A stretch of DNA of 64,000 nt, taken from assembly GCF_024721015.1 (NCBI RefSeq), contig NZ_JANAIF010000008.1:1-64000 (forward strand), read 5' to 3'. This DNA is from Xenorhabdus bovienii (lineage in GTDB: Bacteria > Pseudomonadota > Gammaproteobacteria > Enterobacterales > Enterobacteriaceae). This document shows, in pieces, positions 35,470 to 45,548 of this stretch (the stretch's first letter is position 1; each line of letters opens with the position of its first letter). The notes beneath the pieces are model-generated. The model ran no database searches. It was not told where the DNA came from and saw nothing but the letters and a program-made list of their open reading frames with translations. Both the position numbers and the translations under genes were made by a program.

Positions 35470-36192
35470 ATGTTACGCAGAATCGCGATTGCTGCATCGT
35501 TATTATTTGTCGCTCAGGTACAGGCAGGTTCTGACTGTCAGACGACAATTCAGGATGACATTATTGTCACGTCAAAGTCGGTTCAGATTGTTGGAGCCAG
35601 TGGAAACCTGAGAATTTTGCCAGATGGTTCTATGCTCCGTAACGGTAAAGCACTGTCATTGAATTCAGAACAGCGTGGTAAGGCTCAGCAATATCAGCAG
35701 GCTATTCGGCAGGATCTACCGTGGGTTAAGACAGAAGCACTGAGCCATCTGACAAGTGCCCGTCAAGCGCTGGATAAAGTTGTCGTCAATACAATGGGGA
35801 AGGAGAGTAATATCCGTAACCGTTTATCCCAATTGGAATCTGGCCTCAATAAGCAAATTGATAAAGTACTTGAAACTCGTTCTGATGGCGTTGCATTCAA
35901 CTCTCAGGCCATTAAGAAGGTGGAGTCCGAAGGGCAGAATCTTATTCAGCAGAGCCTTGGCGGTATTTTGCAGGATAGCATTAACGAAATGAGCCGTAAG
36001 AAGAGTGAGCAGAATGGTGATGGCAAACAGATGTTGATGTCTCTTCTCGGTGGATTGGGCGGGATGCAAAATGGTTTTGATGCAGAATGGAAAAAGCAGG
36101 AACAAGAGCTGAACCGCTTTAAAGGCGAAGTTTGCAGTAAAGCTAACCAATTGGAACAACTACGCATCAATCTCATGAATTCTATTAAGTAA
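35470..36192 (+). CDS. yggN: YggN family periplasmic protein (DUF2884)
   Basis: 240 aa with a cleavable signal peptide (residues 1 to about 19, ending VQAGS). The mature part matches YggN: VTSKSVQIVGASGNLRILP, NGKALSLNSEQR, GGILQDSINEM and a C-terminal WKKQEQELNRFKGEVC. Function unknown. CAGGAGA precedes the ATG. Helical and Gln-rich, probably coiled-coil in the second half. Confidence 0.93.
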   Translation: MLRRIAIAASLLFVAQVQAGSDCQTTIQDDIIVTSKSVQIVGASGNLRILPDGSMLRNGKALSLNSEQRGKAQQYQQAIRQDLPWVKTEALSHLTSARQALDKVVVNTMGKESNIRNRLSQLESGLNKQIDKVLETRSDGVAFNSQAIKKVESEGQNLIQQSLGGILQDSINEMSRKKSEQNGDGKQMLMSLLGGLGGMQNGFDAEWKKQEQELNRFKGEVCSKANQLEQLRINLMNSIK

Positions 36193-36210
36193 ATCACTGC
36201 ACATCACTAA

Positions 36211-36243
36211 AAATAAGAATCAATATGAAATTGATTCTTATTT
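36211..36243. promoter_or_regulatory. Likely Fur operator (14-bp perfect inverted repeat)
   Basis: AAATAAGAATCAAT (36211-36224) and ATTGATTCTTATTT (36230-36243) are exact inverse copies around five bases. The AT-rich palindrome with GAAT/ATTC cores, placed about 70 bases before a siderophore-type binding protein, fits Fur control. It could also end the yggN transcript. Confidence 0.5.
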
Positions 36244-36314
36244 GATTGACATCGTAGTGTTGCCACCTAGAATGCGAGTCACTTATTACTAACATGCGTA
36301 ATTCAGGTGTAACA

Positions 36315-37259
36315 ATGAAAAAAATCCTGCCAGTTGTTTTAGCGTCACTACTTTCTGTCACTAGTTATTCTGCATTCAGTCAGCCATCAGTGTTATTCAC
36401 CCCTAATTCCGTGATAGTACAATCTGGTGATTTCGTCACAGTAAAACATCTTTCTGGTGAAACACAGGTTAAAAAGAACCCTGAGCGGATCGTCCTGTTT
36501 GATTTTGGGATTTATGATTCACTGGTAAAACTGGGTTTATCCGATCGCGTTATCGCATTACCTGTCGGCAATGCCCCTGAATATGTGCGTGGCAATATGT
36601 CAGCAAATATGCAGAATGCAGGGGGAATGAAAGAACCGGATTTAGAAAAATTGGCTGGCATGAAACCGGATCTGATTGTGATTACCGGGCGTCAGGGGAA
36701 TTTCTATCCATCTCTGTCAAAAATTGCCCCAACAGTGAATTTAGATACTGACAGTAAAAATTATTTGTCGTCTGTTGAAAGCAATTTAAAGTTATTAGGT
36801 GAACTATTTAACAAGCAGGATGCGGTTAAGGCCCAGATTGTAGATCTGGAAAAAACGATTGCCACAGCGCAGGAAAAAGCCAAATCTTCAGATAGTAAGG
36901 TATTAGTTCTTTTACATAACGCCGGCAACTTATATCCGAACAACCAAGCAATTGTTTATGACGTGGTTAAAGCACAGCGTGCGGAATTACCACTTCCTAC
37001 AGATAAAGAAAAGTCCCGTGTTGTAACGGCAGAAGTGATTGCTCAGGCAAACCCTGATGCTATTTTTATCATCGACCGCAGCAAAGCGATTGGTGCAGGC
37101 GAATTGACAAAAGATCAGTTTGAAAATGATCAGGTGAAATCAACCAATGCCTATAAAAATAGCAAGATCGTTTATCTACAATCTGATCTATGGTATTTGT
37201 CTGGCGGCGGGCTGGATAGTTTGGCGCGGCAAGTTAATGCGGTTGCTGATGTATTGTAA
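36315..37259 (+). CDS. Siderophore-type ABC transporter substrate-binding protein
   Basis: 314 aa from the ATG at 36315 (CAGGTG upstream); an in-frame ATG lies at 36294. A signal peptide of about 22 residues ends SAFSQ. The class III binding-protein fold is shown by NPERIVLFDFGIYDSLVKLGL, DLEKLAGMKPDLIVITGRQG and ANPDAIFIIDRS, as in the CeuE/FatB/YclQ group that binds catecholate-type ferric siderophores. No permease or ATPase gene is adjacent, so it must use a transporter encoded elsewhere. Probably iron-repressed through the upstream palindrome. Confidence 0.9.
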   Translation: MKKILPVVLASLLSVTSYSAFSQPSVLFTPNSVIVQSGDFVTVKHLSGETQVKKNPERIVLFDFGIYDSLVKLGLSDRVIALPVGNAPEYVRGNMSANMQNAGGMKEPDLEKLAGMKPDLIVITGRQGNFYPSLSKIAPTVNLDTDSKNYLSSVESNLKLLGELFNKQDAVKAQIVDLEKTIATAQEKAKSSDSKVLVLLHNAGNLYPNNQAIVYDVVKAQRAELPLPTDKEKSRVVTAEVIAQANPDAIFIIDRSKAIGAGELTKDQFENDQVKSTNAYKNSKIVYLQSDLWYLSGGGLDSLARQVNAVADVL

Positions 37260-37405
37260 TTCCATAAATCAATGATTCTTTATTCAATTAGCCCGAGAAA
37301 TGAATACTAAATTCTAATGAGTTGATTGGTATTAATATTGATATCATTACCATCAAAAACAGGCGAGATTTAAAACAATTTTTGCAGGGTATCCGTCAAT
37401 AAAAA

Positions 37406-37430
37406 CTGCACCTGATATTTGCAGGTGCAG
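37406..37430 (-). terminator. Terminator between hemW and the binding-protein gene
   Basis: CTGCACCT (37406-37413) pairs with AGGTGCAG (37423-37430); on the minus strand TTTTT follows, nine bases past the hemW stop. The plus side is also T-rich further on, so it may serve both converging genes. Confidence 0.75.
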
Positions 37431-37439
37431 ATTATATTT

Positions 37440-38570
37440 TTAAAGAAACAGTTCTAACAGCGAATTCAGGAATAACTTGCCGTGTTTGGTGATCTGCCAG
37501 TGCGTTGCGTTTTCAGTGATATAACCTCTAGCCAGTGCTTCATCAAGTTGTGGACGAATGGCACTTTCCGGTAATCCGGTAAAATCCCTGAAATCGTGTC
37601 GTGGCATGGCTTCCAGCAAACGAAAACGGTTCATGAAAAATTCAAATGGCCGCTCGTCATTATCCACTTGAGTTTGCTGATCCAGATAACGTCCCTGCAT
37701 ATAGCCGCGCGGGTGCTTGGTTTTGACTGTACGGAGAATACGGCCATCTTCAAACGAGATTTTTCCATGGGCGCCACAGCCAATACCCAAGTAATCACCA
37801 AAACGCCAGTAATTGAGATTATGCTGACATTGATAACCCGCTTTGGCATAGGCCGAAGTTTCATATTGCTGGTAGCCCGCAGCTGTCAATAATTGATGCC
37901 CTTGGGAGAAGATATCCCATAGCGCATCATCGTCCGGCAGGACAGGCGGGCGGGAAGCAAAACTGGTATTGGGTTCAATCGTCAATTGATACCAAGACAG
38001 ATGCGGCGGGGAAAGTTCAATCGCCTGACGTAAATCATCCAATGCTTCATTCAGTGTTTGGTTGGGCAACCCGTGCATCAAGTCCAGATTGAAACTGCGT
38101 AAACCAAGGTCGGCAGCCAAATGTGCAGCCCGTTTTGCTTCGTCTGGGCCATGGATGCGCCCTAGGCGAATCAACTTATCTGAACCAAAGCTCTGTACGC
38201 CGATGGAAATTCGATTGATGCCTGCTTTCTGGTAAGCGCTGAAACGGCCAGCTTCAACGGTTCCCGGATTGGCTTCCATCGTAATTTCTGCCTGCGAAGA
38301 GAGTGGCAGTGACGCCCGTACTCCGTCAAGTAGGCGTTGCATACCCTCAGAGCTGAGCAGGCTGGGGGTTCCGCCGCCGATAAAAATTGTCGATACTTCA
38401 CGATTTTCAATCATCGGCAAGTCAGCACGTAAGTCTGCCAGCAGGTGATCAACATACTCCTGATATGGTACATCTCCCTTTAACGCATGTGAATTGAAAT
38501 CACAGTAAGGGCACTTTTGTACACACCAGGGAATATGGATATAAAGACTTAGTGGCGGTAATTTAAGCAT
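37440..38570 (-). CDS. hemW: Radical SAM heme chaperone HemW
   Basis: 376 aa. Related to coproporphyrinogen dehydrogenase but acts as a heme-binding chaperone. Radical SAM cluster motif C-x3-C-x2-C in CVQKCPYC, then [32 protein letters not shown] and [11 protein letters not shown]. It overlaps the upstream rdgB by eight bases, the standard arrangement. Intact. Confidence 0.95.
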   Translation of the reverse strand: MLKLPPLSLYIHIPWCVQKCPYCDFNSHALKGDVPYQEYVDHLLADLRADLPMIENREVSTIFIGGGTPSLLSSEGMQRLLDGVRASLPLSSQAEITMEANPGTVEAGRFSAYQKAGINRISIGVQSFGSDKLIRLGRIHGPDEAKRAAHLAADLGLRSFNLDLMHGLPNQTLNEALDDLRQAIELSPPHLSWYQLTIEPNTSFASRPPVLPDDDALWDIFSQGHQLLTAAGYQQYETSAYAKAGYQCQHNLNYWRFGDYLGIGCGAHGKISFEDGRILRTVKTKHPRGYMQGRYLDQQTQVDNDERPFEFFMNRFRLLEAMPRHDFRDFTGLPESAIRPQLDEALARGYITENATHWQITKHGKLFLNSLLELFL

Positions 38571-39156
38571 TAAGCATGGCTTCCAACAGCATTTTCAACG
38601 CTTGTCCACGATGTGAAACTGCACTTTTTTGTTCGCGACTCAGCTCTGCTGCCGTACAGCTAAATTCTGGCACATAAAAAATCGGGTCATAGCCAAAACC
38701 GCCATTGCCAGCGGGTTCATGGGTAATGATGCCAGACCAGCGACCGTGGAAAATCAGTGGAGTCGGATCTTCTGCATGGCGTAGATAGACCAGCACACAG
38801 TTGAATTGTGCCTGGCGCTCTTCATCAGGAATATCACGCATCGCTTCCAGCAGCTTTTCCAGATTATTCCGATCGGAAGCATCAATACCTGCGTAGCGGG
38901 CAGAATAGATGCCCGGTGCATCACCTAAGGCGTTGACTGATAGCCCTGAATCATCTGCTATTGCGGGTAATCCCGTTATTGCCGCTGCATGGCGAGCCTT
39001 GATGATGGCATTTTCAATGAAAGTCAGGCCTGTTTCATCGGCTGAATCAACACCCAGCTCGGTTTGAGCCACGATATCTAAGCCAAAGTCAGTCAGTAAA
39101 TCAGCCAACTCACGAACTTTGCCAGCATTACCTGTGGCGAGAACAACTTTTTGCAT
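38563..39156 (-). CDS. rdgB: dITP/XTP pyrophosphatase
   Basis: 197 aa. Hydrolyses non-canonical purine nucleoside triphosphates (dITP, XTP) to monophosphates, keeping them out of DNA. Motifs: [51 protein letters not shown] and [12 protein letters not shown]. Overlaps hemW by eight bases; yggT lies upstream in the same direction. Confidence 0.96.
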   Translation of the reverse strand: MQKVVLATGNAGKVRELADLLTDFGLDIVAQTELGVDSADETGLTFIENAIIKARHAAAITGLPAIADDSGLSVNALGDAPGIYSARYAGIDASDRNNLEKLLEAMRDIPDEERQAQFNCVLVYLRHAEDPTPLIFHGRWSGIITHEPAGNGGFGYDPIFYVPEFSCTAAELSREQKSAVSHRGQALKMLLEAMLNA

Positions 39157-39186
39157 TGCTTTTATCCAATTAATCTATTTATCTAA

Positions 39187-39750
39187 TCAACCGCTTATCA
39201 TTGAAATTAACCACGCCATGACATCGTAACGTAGGGCATTCAGCGCGTAGAGAACTAATATGACAATCATGGCAGAAAAATCAATGCCACCCATGGCAGG
39301 AATGATACGACGGATAGGTGACATTAACGGTTCAGTCAATTGAATCAAAACATAGTCAACCGGATTGCGCCCTTGACTGATCCAACTTAATAATGCACGG
39401 GCAATGACGAGCCAGAATATGAGTTTTCCGGCTGCGGTAAGTAGTTCAATCAGCCCGACAGGGAACAGAATCGCGAGAGGTATCACAAATTGTCCCGTTG
39501 CGAGCCATGCAGGTATCAGCATCTTAAGAAGAACGATCAGATAGGCAAATACTATGGATGCTGTATCGAGAGGACCAATGGCGGGGATGACCCTGCGTAA
39601 TGGGCGTACCACGGGTTGGGTGATTTTAACGATAAATTGCGCGAATGGATTATAAAAATCACAACGTACCCATTGCATCCAGACTCGAAGCAGTAAAACC
39701 GCAATATATAAATCTAGAATTGTAAGAAAGATAAAGTTTAAGAATTGCAT
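39187..39750 (-). CDS. yggT: YggT family integral membrane protein
   Basis: 187 aa from the ATG at 39750, consistent with E. coli YggT. Two repeats of the YggT unit are visible: RVWMQWVRCDFYNPFAQF with VVRPLRRVIPAIGPLD, and later LISQGRNPVDYV-like with SPIRRIIPAMGGIDFS. About four membrane helices. Function unsettled; osmotic-stress and cation-related roles have been proposed for the family. Lies in the proC-yggT-rdgB-hemW run. Confidence 0.93.
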   Translation of the reverse strand: MQFLNFIFLTILDLYIAVLLLRVWMQWVRCDFYNPFAQFIVKITQPVVRPLRRVIPAIGPLDTASIVFAYLIVLLKMLIPAWLATGQFVIPLAILFPVGLIELLTAAGKLIFWLVIARALLSWISQGRNPVDYVLIQLTEPLMSPIRRIIPAMGGIDFSAMIVILVLYALNALRYDVMAWLISMISG

Positions 39751-39783
39751 GTAGCAGCCCTGATTAAATGACACTTGATTGAA

Positions 39784-40605
39784 TTAAAATAGTTTTTCCA
39801 TTTCCTGCGCTCGGCGGATTGCTGCCTGCATGGCGCGGGATACGATCTCTGGTAGATGGCCTTCATAAAAAATGCGCAGAGCTTCGGCAGTTGTACCGCC
39901 TTTAGATGTTACCTGCTCGCGCAGAATAGCAAAAGGAAGATCTGCCTGTGACTCAGCAAGTTTAGCCGAACCCGTAACCGCTTGCAGGACAAGTTCCCTG
40001 GCAGTTTGGCTATCGAATCCCAGACGTTCAGCTTCTTGCTGCATGGATTCCATGAACAGGAAAAAATAGGCCGGCGCACTGCCTGCGACGGCAATAATAT
40101 TGTTGATGCCATTCTCATCATTGACCCAGCAGACTTTACCAACACCGCACATCAGCGATTCGGTAAACTGGCGATCAGGCTGAGTGACGTGTTCAGGCGC
40201 AAATAATCCACTGAGCCCCTGCCCTACAAGTGCGGGCGTATTTGGCATGATGCGGATGATGTTGAGTTGATCCTGTAATAGCGTGTAAAAACGGCTAACA
40301 GGAATGCCAGCGGCAATGGAGAGTACTAGTTTATGACTGAAATCTATTTGTGAACGCAGTGAATCACAAACTTCTTCCATCATTTGAGGTTTTACTGCCA
40401 GAACAATGACATCGGCTTCTTGGGCATAACGAATGTTATCGTTTTCGCTGTTGATGCCATACTCTTTTGCCAGAACGTCACGACGGGTTGTATTTGGGGA
40501 GCAGACAGTGATGAGTCCAGCAGGATAACCTGTTCTGACCAGTCCGGCGATAATGGCATGAGCCATATTGCCAGCGCCAATAAAGGTGATTTTACGATTT
40601 TCCAT
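39784..40605 (-). CDS. proC: Pyrroline-5-carboxylate reductase
   Basis: Last step of proline synthesis: NAD(P)H-dependent reduction of pyrroline-5-carboxylate. About 273 aa from the ATG at 40605 (MENRKITFIGAGNMAHAII), where the Rossmann motif begins; the frame is open to 40740 but those residues do not match the family. Further motifs: VLAVKPQMM, SIAAGIPVSRF, RIMPNTPALVGQG, AGSAPAYFF and TSKGGTTAEAL. Follows yggS by 43 bases. Confidence 0.96.
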   Translation of the reverse strand: MENRKITFIGAGNMAHAIIAGLVRTGYPAGLITVCSPNTTRRDVLAKEYGINSENDNIRYAQEADVIVLAVKPQMMEEVCDSLRSQIDFSHKLVLSIAAGIPVSRFYTLLQDQLNIIRIMPNTPALVGQGLSGLFAPEHVTQPDRQFTESLMCGVGKVCWVNDENGINNIIAVAGSAPAYFFLFMESMQQEAERLGFDSQTARELVLQAVTGSAKLAESQADLPFAILREQVTSKGGTTAEALRIFYEGHLPEIVSRAMQAAIRRAQEMEKLF

Positions 40606-40648
40606 TAAATAGTCTCGCATATTAATCAGTTGATTTTGGCCAGTTAAT

Positions 40649-41350
40649 TTAGGGTTGAGTATTGTACTGACGGGCACCGAAAATTGCCGTTCCAATGCGC
40701 ACCAATGTAGAGCCGCAGGAGATAGCGGCTTCCATATCATCCGTCATACCCATTGAAAGTGTATCAACTCGTGGATATTGCGTTTTCAATTCAATAAACG
40801 CCTGTTCCATTTGGTGGAATATCGCCATCTGACGTTCAAAATCGCTTTCTGGTGCCGGGATCGCCATCAGCCCACGTAATACCAGATTGGGTAGCGCATT
40901 GATGGTCTTTGCCAGTTCCGGCAGTGATTCCAAAATAATGCCCGATTTGCTGTCTTCGCCACTGATATTAATTTGAATCAGGATATTAAGTGGCGCCATG
41001 TTTTCAGGGCGTTGCTCACTTAAGCGCTGGGCGATTTTTAATCTGTCTATGGTATGGCACCAGTCAAAATGTTCTGCTACCAAGCGGCTTTTATTGGACT
41101 GCAAGGGGCCGATAAAGTGCCATACCAAATCATGATGATTGGCAAAGTGTTGAACTTTCTCAACCCCTTCTTGAACGTAATTTTCACCAAATTCCCGCTG
41201 ACCAGTCGCTATGGCTTTTGCGATAGCGTCCGCAGGTTTGGTTTTACTGACTGCAAGCAATGTAATTTCTTGTGGAGAGCGTCCGCAATTCTGTGCTGTA
41301 AGGGCTATGCGGTTCCTGACATCGTGAAGATTTTGTTTGATATTGTTCAT
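40649..41350 (-). CDS. yggS: PLP homeostasis protein YggS
   Basis: 233 aa. Alanine-racemase-like TIM-barrel protein that binds pyridoxal phosphate and affects vitamin B6 and amino-acid balance. The PLP lysine is in LLAVSKTKPADAI; then GENYVQEGVEK, WHFIGPLQSNKSR, INISGEDSKSG and the closing SMGMTDDMEAAI. First gene of the minus-strand run yggS-proC-yggT-rdgB-hemW and divergent from the pilT-like gene 22 bases away. Confidence 0.96.
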   Translation of the reverse strand: MNNIKQNLHDVRNRIALTAQNCGRSPQEITLLAVSKTKPADAIAKAIATGQREFGENYVQEGVEKVQHFANHHDLVWHFIGPLQSNKSRLVAEHFDWCHTIDRLKIAQRLSEQRPENMAPLNILIQINISGEDSKSGIILESLPELAKTINALPNLVLRGLMAIPAPESDFERQMAIFHQMEQAFIELKTQYPRVDTLSMGMTDDMEAAISCGSTLVRIGTAIFGARQYNTQP

Positions 41351-41372
41351 AAGTGACTCAGGAGATTAAAAA

Positions 41373-42374
41373 ATGAATATGGAAAAATTGGTGGCTCTTA
41401 GTGTAAAGCATAATGCTTCTGATCTGCATCTTTGTGTCGGGAAAGTTCCGGTTTTGCGTATCAATGGTGTGCTGTACCCACAGATGCAACTGGCAGAAAT
41501 GCAGGATGATACCCTCATGGCATGGAGCAGAAAAATATTGACCGAAGAACAACAGCAGCAGTTACAGGAATACGGTCATGTTGATTTTGTGGTGGAAATG
41601 CCAGATAAACAGCGGCTCAGAGGGAATCTGTTTTACCAACAGTGTCAGGTTTCATTGGTATTGAGGTTAATCGCGGATAAATGTCCTACTCTGGAACAAT
41701 TATATGCGCCGGACATTATCCAACGTCTGATTTTGCAGGAGAAAAGTGGGCTGGTATTAGTGACAGGCGCAACGGGAAGCGGTAAATCCACGACTTTGTC
41801 GGCGATAATCAATGCGTTCAATAATCATGGCAACAAACATATTATCACGTTGGAAGACCCGATAGAATTCGTTCATCAAAGCCGAAATTGCCTGATACAG
41901 CAAAGACAAATCGGCAGGGATGTGCCGGATTATCAAACGGCTTTGAAAGGTGCATTACGGCAAGATCCTGATGTGATTTTGCTGGGAGAATTGCGTGACA
42001 AAGAGGCGATCCGCTTGGCATTGACAGCGGCTGAAACAGGGCATTTGGTTCTGTCAACATTACATACCCGTGGGGCAATTCAGGCACTAGACCGTTTGGT
42101 TGATGTTTTCAGCGCAGAAGAAAAGGGCTGGATCTGCAGCCAACTGGCAGGAAGTTTAAAAGCAGTTATTTCTCAACAACTGCTTCCGGCCAGAGAGGGG
42201 GGAAGAGTAGCCATTTATGAAGTTTTGGTCGTCAACCAAGCGGCCAGCCATTTGATCAGGGAAGGAAAAAATCATCAAATCGCGACATTAATGCAGACAG
42301 GTGCTGCCTGCGGTATGCAAACTCATGAGCAAAGCCGGCAACAGCGTGAATCGTTGGGATTGCTGGCGGAATAG
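41373..42374 (+). CDS. yggR: PilT/YggR-type ATPase
   Basis: 333 aa. Type IV pilus retraction-type ATPase of the GspE/PilT superfamily. N-terminal HNASDLHLCVGKVP, Walker A GATGSGKSTT, an Asp box near ITLEDPIEFVHQ, Walker B-like DVILLGELRD, and the His box HLVLSTLHTRGA. In enterobacteria this locus often has only this ATPase and no pilus operon. SD CAGGAG. Its role without pilin genes nearby is unknown. Confidence 0.93.
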   Translation: MNMEKLVALSVKHNASDLHLCVGKVPVLRINGVLYPQMQLAEMQDDTLMAWSRKILTEEQQQQLQEYGHVDFVVEMPDKQRLRGNLFYQQCQVSLVLRLIADKCPTLEQLYAPDIIQRLILQEKSGLVLVTGATGSGKSTTLSAIINAFNNHGNKHIITLEDPIEFVHQSRNCLIQQRQIGRDVPDYQTALKGALRQDPDVILLGELRDKEAIRLALTAAETGHLVLSTLHTRGAIQALDRLVDVFSAEEKGWICSQLAGSLKAVISQQLLPAREGGRVAIYEVLVVNQAASHLIREGKNHQIATLMQTGAACGMQTHEQSRQQRESLGLLAE

Positions 42375-42425
42375 TATTGCTGGCTGTTGTTCCACAATGA
42401 CACTCATATTTCATTGTGAGTATTG

Positions 42426-42851
42426 TTATTGTGAATATTGTTGCTCAAACCAGCTTTCCAGAATGACGACAGCAGAAGCAGAATCAACTTTGCCTTTATC
42501 CAGTGCTTTGTAACCACCGTGATCGAACAGGTGAGAGCGTGCTTCTATGGTGGTCAATCGCTCATCGTGCAGTTCAACCTGAACGCCAAAACGCCCGTGT
42601 AGCCGATTGGCAAATTTACGCGCCTGAGCGGTGACGAGTTGTTCTGTGCCATCCATATTCAGTGGTAATCCGACAATGACCAGATCGGGTTGCCACTCTT
42701 TGAGGAGTTTTTCAATGAGTTGCCAACTGGGAGAACCCTCTTTGGCTTTGAAGGCGCTCAATGCTCTGGCTGTACCGGTTATTTCTTGTCCGATAGCGGT
42801 ACCAATGCTGTGAGTACCGAAATCGAATGCGATTATTGTGCGATTTTTCAT
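42426..42851 (-). CDS. yqgF: Holliday-junction resolvase-like YqgF
   Basis: 141 aa, RNase H-like fold (RuvX). Essential in many bacteria and implicated in 16S rRNA 5'-end processing. Motifs: [17 protein letters not shown] with the catalytic Asp, [24 protein letters not shown] and [11 protein letters not shown]. Its start codon overlaps the yqgE stop by one base (ATGA type), the conserved operon arrangement. Confidence 0.95.
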   Translation of the reverse strand: MKNRTIIAFDFGTHSIGTAIGQEITGTARALSAFKAKEGSPSWQLIEKLLKEWQPDLVIVGLPLNMDGTEQLVTAQARKFANRLHGRFGVQVELHDERLTTIEARSHLFDHGGYKALDKGKVDSASAVVILESWFEQQYSQ

Positions 42852-43414
42852 CAGGCATGCCCTGCTTGTGGTGCGAGGTTGTAAATATTGATCCTGAGCA
42901 GTGAAGCGGCTTCATGCCAGCGATCGGCAACGGGTGTATCGAAAATGATAGAGGATTCTGCACTGACGATCAGCCAGCTATTTTCCATGATCTCTTGTTC
43001 TAACTGGCCTTTTTCCCAGCTTGAATACCCCAGGGTCATTAAAACATTTTCGGGCTGGCGTGGCGTACCTAATGCTTCCAGCACGTCTTTGGACGTGGTT
43101 ATCATCGTTTCATCAGAGATCTGGATACTTGAACTGAACCCGGATTGTGGAGTGTGCAAGATAAAGCCATGTTCTTCAGACAGTGGGCCACCTGCCATCA
43201 CGGGTTTATCTAAGTTGATGCTATCGTCTCTATCTTCGGGAGTGATATCCAACTTTTCTAGGATGCTTTGGATAGAAATTTGGGTTATAGGTTTATTGAT
43301 AACTAACCCCATTGCCCCGTTTTGATCGTGTTCGCAGATATAAACTACCGAACGGTTGAAATAAGGATCAGAGAGCGAAGGCATGGCAATAAGAAAATGG
43401 TGCAGTAGGTTCAT
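42851..43414 (-). CDS. yqgE: YqgE family protein (DUF179)
   Basis: 187 aa, normal length. [19 protein letters not shown] and [20 protein letters not shown] are the family signature, followed by [13 protein letters not shown] and [15 protein letters not shown]. Function unknown; conserved with yqgF and gshB. Upstream gap to gshB is about 90 bases. Confidence 0.95.
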   Translation of the reverse strand: MNLLHHFLIAMPSLSDPYFNRSVVYICEHDQNGAMGLVINKPITQISIQSILEKLDITPEDRDDSINLDKPVMAGGPLSEEHGFILHTPQSGFSSSIQISDETMITTSKDVLEALGTPRQPENVLMTLGYSSWEKGQLEQEIMENSWLIVSAESSIIFDTPVADRWHEAASLLRINIYNLAPQAGHA

Positions 43415-43505
43415 GTGTTTTCTGATAATTATTTTGGCAATGTTAGCGTGATTTGGCTCACAGTATGTGAGCCAACATTATAAATGGCAAGTGCTGTCCA
43501 GCCTG

Positions 43506-44465
43506 TTATGCCGGCTGTTTTTCCAATCGTTTTTCGATGGCATCCATCAGCATACCAGTAATGGAAATTTCTGGGAACGCAGCTTCTATTTCACGTACAC
43601 AGGTCGGGCTGGTGACGTTGATTTCAGTCAAACGGTCGCCAATGATATCGAGCCCGACAAAGATTAACCCTTTTTCTTTCAAGACTGGCGCAACAGCACG
43701 GGCAATTGCCCAGTCACTTTCTGTCAGAGGTCGGGCTTCTCCGCGCCCACCTGCCGCAAGGTTACCACGGGTCTCCCCTTGTGCAGGGATGCGTGCAAGG
43801 CAATAGGGTACAGACTCGCCATCAACAACCAGAACACGTTTATCCCCGTCCTTAATGGCCGGCAAGAAATTTTGCGCCATACAATAACGGCTGCCATGTT
43901 CGGTCAGCGTTTCAATAATGACACCTGTATTCGGGTCATCTTGTTTTAAACGGAAGATGGAAGCTCCTCCCATACCGTCCAGTGGCTTAAAGATAACATC
44001 GCCATGTTTTTGATGGAACTCACGTAAGGTTTTTGCATTGCGAGTCACCAGTGTATCTGGTGTCAATTCTGGGAACCAGGCTGTGAACAGTTTTTCGTTG
44101 CAGTCGCGCAGACTCTGCGGCTTGTTAACGATCAGGCTGCCTTTGGCTTCAGCTCTTTCCAGAATATAAGTAGCGTAGATGTATTCTGTATCAAAAGGAG
44201 GATCTTTACGCATCAGAATCACCTGCAAGGTATCGAGAGCAATCTCTTGCTCGCTGCCGAACTGATACCATTGCTGCGGGTTTTCTTCGATCGTGAGCAG
44301 GCGGGTACGGGCCCGAGCCTCTCCTTGATATAGATAGAGATCATTCATCTCCATGTAATGGATTTCCCACCCGCGTTTCTGCGCTTCCAGCAACATGGCA
44401 AAACTTGTGTCTTTCTTGATTTTGATGGATGAAATTGGGTCCATCACTATGCCGAGCTTGATCAT
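43506..44465 (-). CDS. gshB: Glutathione synthetase
   Basis: 319 aa ATP-grasp enzyme joining gamma-glutamylcysteine to glycine. Family motifs: KLGIVMDPISSIKIKKDTSF, MRKDPPFDTEYIYATY, NKPQSLRDCNEKLF, FKPLDGMGGASIFR and LDIIGDRLTEINVTSPT. It follows rsmE by nine bases, so the two are cotranscribed. Intact. Confidence 0.97.
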   Translation of the reverse strand: MIKLGIVMDPISSIKIKKDTSFAMLLEAQKRGWEIHYMEMNDLYLYQGEARARTRLLTIEENPQQWYQFGSEQEIALDTLQVILMRKDPPFDTEYIYATYILERAEAKGSLIVNKPQSLRDCNEKLFTAWFPELTPDTLVTRNAKTLREFHQKHGDVIFKPLDGMGGASIFRLKQDDPNTGVIIETLTEHGSRYCMAQNFLPAIKDGDKRVLVVDGESVPYCLARIPAQGETRGNLAAGGRGEARPLTESDWAIARAVAPVLKEKGLIFVGLDIIGDRLTEINVTSPTCVREIEAAFPEISITGMLMDAIEKRLEKQPA

Positions 44466-44474
44466 TCTTTCTCC

Positions 44475-45206
44475 TTAACCCAGATCACCGAAACGCACTT
44501 GCAATGCCGTAATTGCGGTGAGTGCCGTAGTTTCTGTCCTCAAGACGCGAGGGCCTAACAGGATATCAGTAAATTGGTGATTTGCCGTCATTTCGATCTC
44601 TTCAGCGGATAATCCCCCTTCAGGGCCGATTAACAGGCGTACTTTTTCCACTGGCAGTGGCAGTGTGTTGATACTTTGGCTGGCACGGGGATGCAGATTT
44701 AATTTTAGGCTGCTATCGTTTTCCATGCACCATGCTTCAAGTGACATGATCGGGCGAATTTCTGGAATACGGTTACGCCCGCATTGTTCACAGGCCGAGA
44801 TCACAATTTTTTTCCATTGCTGTAATTTTTTTTCTAGCCTTTCCGCATCCAGCTTTACACCACAGCGTTCAGAAAGTAATGGCGTAATAGTATTGACACC
44901 CAACTCAACCGATTTTTGAATTGTGAATTCCATCTTTTCCCCACGGGACATCACTTGCCCCAGATGCAGGTTTAGTGGTGATTCATGATCGGATAGTTTG
45001 CCATCAGTAATACTTACTTTGACCGTTTTTTTATTGGTTTCAATAAGTACTGCATCGAAAACCTGATTGCTGCCATCAAACAACTGTAATGGTTGTCCAT
45101 TACTCATTCTAAGTACCCGGCCAACGTGGTTGGCAGCCTCATCACTCAGATAGATTTCAGTCTCTACAGAGAGCTGTTCAGGGTGATAGATGCGGGGAAT
45201 TCGCAT
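44475..45206 (-). CDS. rsmE: 16S rRNA m3U1498 methyltransferase
   Basis: 243 aa from the ATG at 45206 ([12 protein letters not shown]), equal to E. coli RsmE; the open frame extends to 45284 without family similarity. SPOUT-class fold with the SAM-binding knot at [15 protein letters not shown] and [16 protein letters not shown], and an N-terminal PUA-like domain. Precedes gshB. Confidence 0.96.
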   Translation of the reverse strand: MRIPRIYHPEQLSVETEIYLSDEAANHVGRVLRMSNGQPLQLFDGSNQVFDAVLIETNKKTVKVSITDGKLSDHESPLNLHLGQVMSRGEKMEFTIQKSVELGVNTITPLLSERCGVKLDAERLEKKLQQWKKIVISACEQCGRNRIPEIRPIMSLEAWCMENDSSLKLNLHPRASQSINTLPLPVEKVRLLIGPEGGLSAEEIEMTANHQFTDILLGPRVLRTETTALTAITALQVRFGDLG

Positions 45207-45548
45207 ATTTCTTCTTTCCTTCTTTTTTTCCGGATGTTTCCGGTATGACGCAATAGCCATATCACAAAATTGATTCATCGCCATGATAAATGAGCGCTGA
45301 TTGCGTGATCAAGCTATCTCTTAAACCACAGAGAACACGGTATGCACTTGCGAGCCGGCTCGCATATTTATTTTATAATGACTGTTTTAACTGATTTTTT
45401 ATTGCTAACCACCTGAGTGATAAATTAATATTCTTCGTGTTCTGATTGCGGTCAGAAAAATAGATAAGGAATTTAATGACAGGGATGTTACTCACGAGTG
45501 CCATGTTGAATATTTTCATGGATGATAATAAAGGATTGTTTAGCCAAC
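45207..45548. other. Intergenic region with a 16-base perfect palindrome
   Basis: These 340 bases hold no gene I can support. TGCGAGCCGGCTCGCA (45349-45364) is perfectly self-complementary; TATTTATTTTA follows. The region marks the change from core genes to an AT-rich accessory patch; endA and sprT, usual upstream of rsmE in E. coli, are not here. Confidence 0.45.

Noticed and set aside
42393..42418. Hairpin CACAATGA/TCATTGTG between the pilT-like gene and yqgF
   Set aside because: Short AT-rich stem without a convincing T-run on either side; too weak to call a terminator.
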